Origin: RGIG1995 sp045587445
Lineage (GTDB): Bacteria; Bacillota; Clostridia; Oscillospirales; CAG-272
Length of the DNA: 64,000 nucleotides
Reading direction: 5' to 3'
Assembly: GCA_045587445.1 (NCBI GenBank)
Contig: JAZNCH010000002.1
Span: forward strand, 1-64,000
Shown piece by piece: positions 62,276 through 64,000 of the stretch. Under the pieces are notes generated by a model. The model was not told the origin of the DNA. It made no database searches and saw only the letters and a list, made by a program, of their open reading frames with translations. Position 1 is the stretch's first letter. The number at the start of each line of letters is the position of its first letter. A program made the position numbers and the translations under genes.

Positions 62276-63532
62276 ATGGTTATAAAAAGCGAACGGGGAA
62301 TTAACGATATTGAGCTTTTGGAAGCCATAAAAAAGTCGATAGAAAATAAAAAACTTAAGAATGTTTTGCTTCTGCCCCCCGACCACACAAGACTTTATTC
62401 GGGCGCGGGTAAAATCTGCTCTATGTATTACAACTTGCTGAAAGACACTTGCAAAATTGATATAATGCCCGCCCTCGGCACACACGAACCTATGTCCGAA
62501 GCGGAATGTAAAATATTTTTCGGCGAAGATATTCCTTATTCAAAGTTTTTGGCTCACAACTGGAAAACCGACGTTGTAAAGCTCGGTGAAGTTCCCGCCG
62601 AATTTGTTTCCGAGGTTTCCGAAGGGCTTGTTAACACCAAAATTGACGTCGAAGTAAACAAGTGCCTCATTTCCGGAAAATACGACCTTATAATATCCAT
62701 GGGGCAGGTCGTCCCCCACGAGGTTGTCGGTATGGCAAACTATTCAAAAAACATCTTTGTCGGCTGCGGCGGGAGCTCTATGATAAACAGCTCTCATATG
62801 CTTGGTGCATTCTACGGTATGGAACGCATTATGGGAAAAGACTTCTCACCCGTACGTAAAGTTTTTGACTATGCCGAAGAAAACTTTATTCAAAACATAC
62901 CTTTGATGTACGTTCTCACAGTTACCACTAACGTGGGCGACGACGTACACATTCACGGACTCTTCATCGGCAGAGAAAGAAAACTCTTTGAAGAAGCTGT
63001 TGCTCTAAGCCAGAAAAAGAATCTTAACTACCTTGACACCCCCTTAAAAAAAGTTGTCGTATATCTTGACGGCAGAGAATTCAAGAGCACTTGGCTCGGA
63101 AACAAATCCGTTTACAGAACAAGAATGGCTATTGCCGACGGCGGTGAGCTTATCGTTCTTGCTCCCGAAGTTGCAAAATTCGGTGAAGACAGCGAAAACG
63201 ACAGACTTATCAGAAAATACGGTTATGTCGGCAGAGAAAGAATACTTGAGCTCGTTAACAAGAACGAAGATTTGGCAAACAATCTTTCTACGGCAGCTCA
63301 CCTTATACACGGTTCTTCAGACGGCAGATTTAGCATAACCTACTGCACACGTAAGATTACAAAAGAAGAGGTCGAGGGTGTAAACTTCAAATATATTCCC
63401 TACGAAGAAGCGGCTAAAAAATACGATATTACAAAGCTCGTTGACGGTTACAACACGGTTGACGGCGAAGAAATATTTTATATAAGCAATCCCGCTTTGG
63501 GACTGTGGGTAACAAAGGACAGGATACAGTAA
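62276..63532 (+). CDS. Lactate racemase domain (LarA-like) protein
   Basis: A 418-residue protein of the LarA/DUF2088 family, which includes the nickel-pincer lactate racemase and other 2-hydroxyacid racemases and epimerases. Features: PPDHTRLYSGAG near 37, the ALGTHEPM loop, and VVPHEVVGMANYSKNIFVGCGGSSMINSSH; the lysine and histidines in that block are the candidates for cofactor attachment. No larB/C/E cofactor genes are in view, and the true substrate is unknown. Its stop overlaps the PHP remnant start (TAATG). Confidence 0.82.
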   Translation: MVIKSERGINDIELLEAIKKSIENKKLKNVLLLPPDHTRLYSGAGKICSMYYNLLKDTCKIDIMPALGTHEPMSEAECKIFFGEDIPYSKFLAHNWKTDVVKLGEVPAEFVSEVSEGLVNTKIDVEVNKCLISGKYDLIISMGQVVPHEVVGMANYSKNIFVGCGGSSMINSSHMLGAFYGMERIMGKDFSPVRKVFDYAEENFIQNIPLMYVLTVTTNVGDDVHIHGLFIGRERKLFEEAVALSQKKNLNYLDTPLKKVVVYLDGREFKSTWLGNKSVYRTRMAIADGGELIVLAPEVAKFGEDSENDRLIRKYGYVGRERILELVNKNEDLANNLSTAAHLIHGSSDGRFSITYCTRKITKEEVEGVNFKYIPYEEAAKKYDITKLVDGYNTVDGEEIFYISNPALGLWVTKDRIQ

Positions 63533-63683
63533 TGAACTACATCGACCTTCACACACACTCTTATTATTCCGACGGCTCAATGACACCGATTTTCACGGTG
63601 CAAACAAACCGCAGATAAAAATCGGAGTAGGCTACGGCAACCTCAAAATTCCATACGAATTACTTGAGAAAATAAAACAGTAA
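63532..63683 (+). pseudogene. Remnant of a PHP-domain phosphoesterase, internal deletion
   Basis: The first 19 codons read MNYIDLHTHSYYSDGSMTP, the start of a PHP-domain protein with its HxH metal motif. They run straight into a piece that, in a different frame, reads DFHGANKPQIKIGVGYGNL and ends KIPYELLEKIKQ then TAA (63681-63683). This is a typical PHP C-terminus (the DFHG box holds metal ligands). The middle of the gene, about 200 or more codons, is gone, and the join shifts frame, so the product would be 28 residues. The break lies near ATGACACCGA (63584-63593). It could be a real deletion or an assembly collapse. Confidence 0.85.
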
Positions 63684-63739
63684 TTTTTTAATTTATAATA
63701 TAGTTACCGTAAAAAATAACGACAGAACGGAGAATAAAA

Positions 63740-64000
63740 ATGAAAAAATCAGACATTGGATTGATAGGTCTTGCCGTAATGGGCGAAAACCTCGTTATAA
63801 ATATGGAAAGTCATGGCTTTACAGTCTCGGTTTACAACCGTACTACCGAAAAAGTAAAAAGCTTTGTTGAAGGCAGAGCAAAGGACAAAAACATTGTAGG
63901 AACATACAGCCTCAAGGAGCTTGTTGCTTCTCTCGAAAAGCCTCGTAAGGTTATGATGATGATTAAGGCGGGAAGTGCCGTTGACACTACCATAGAATCC
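63740..64000 (+). CDS. gnd: 6-phosphogluconate dehydrogenase (N-terminal 87 codons, cut by window edge)
   Basis: Oxidative pentose phosphate enzyme. The visible part is the NADP-binding Rossmann domain: MKKSDIGLIGLAVMGENLVINM, VYNRTTEKV and VMMMIKAGSAVD, all standard for Gnd. RBS GGAGAA precedes the ATG. The frame is open at base 64000. Confidence 0.95.
   Translation, partial: MKKSDIGLIGLAVMGENLVINMESHGFTVSVYNRTTEKVKSFVEGRAKDKNIVGTYSLKELVASLEKPRKVMMMIKAGSAVDTTIES

Overview
The window reads as chromosomal DNA of a low-GC, Gram-positive, anaerobic member of the Clostridia. The evidence is the gene set (SpoVS, Rex, RNase Y, HflX, RbgA, GdpP, TmcAL, a T-box phenylalanyl-tRNA synthetase leader), strong AGGAGG-type ribosome binding sites, TTGACA/TATAAT promoters, and gene orders typical of Firmicutes. 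I see no phage, no insertion sequence with a transposase, no CRISPR array, no rRNA and no tRNA gene. Assignment below class level cannot be made by eye.

Layout. 1-2000: start of pheS (minus strand, runs off the window) behind a T-box leader with an unusual repeat-filled stretch between the two, then a DUF2156 gene. 2100-9000: rpmE, hflX, a YigZ/IMPACT gene, a 150-bp palindromic element, then dgt-dnaG-rpoD (replication priming and the main sigma factor). 9100-18400: an orphan solute-binding lipoprotein, rplS, lepB with a very long acidic N-terminus, rbgA, rnhB, yraN, a dipeptidase, thrC and a phosphoesterase. 18400-22900: tig-clpP-clpX (proteostasis; clpX carries an in-frame amber codon) and a lipid kinase. 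22900-26000: an AraC regulator divergent from a sugar kinase and a nucleotidyltransferase, probably one amino-sugar or galactoside salvage module. 26200-42200: a long co-directional block, gdpP-rplI-dnaB, tilS-hpt-ftsH, a methyltransferase, rlmH, mnmG-rsmG, noc, two parS sites, parA-parB, a small membrane protein and a MORN-repeat protein. This block is normally close to the chromosome origin, but no oriC (clustered DnaA boxes) is visible here. 42200-53900: mostly minus-strand accessory and housekeeping genes (a large anchored exoprotein, rex, LysR, fba, acyl-ACP thioesterase, tmcAL) with a small XRE-repressor locus that has clear operators. 54000-64000: ackA, an O-antigen-ligase-like protein, spoVS-ymdB-rny preceded by an unannotated 32-residue membrane peptide, a second orphan solute-binding lipoprotein, a LarA-like gene, the remnant of a PHP-domain gene, and the start of gnd.

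The most unusual observation is that clpX is interrupted by a single TAG at a conserved leucine position while, by hand count, none of the 57 complete genes in the window ends in TAG (about 41 TAA, 16 TGA). This may be an assembly error or a fresh nonsense mutation, but together the two facts make amber suppression or reassignment worth testing. Other points of interest are the degenerate G4 motif in RbgA, the palindromic element after yigZ, the repeat insertion between the T-box and pheS, the operator pair of the XRE/DUF6809-like locus, and the tiny peptide gene upstream of rny.
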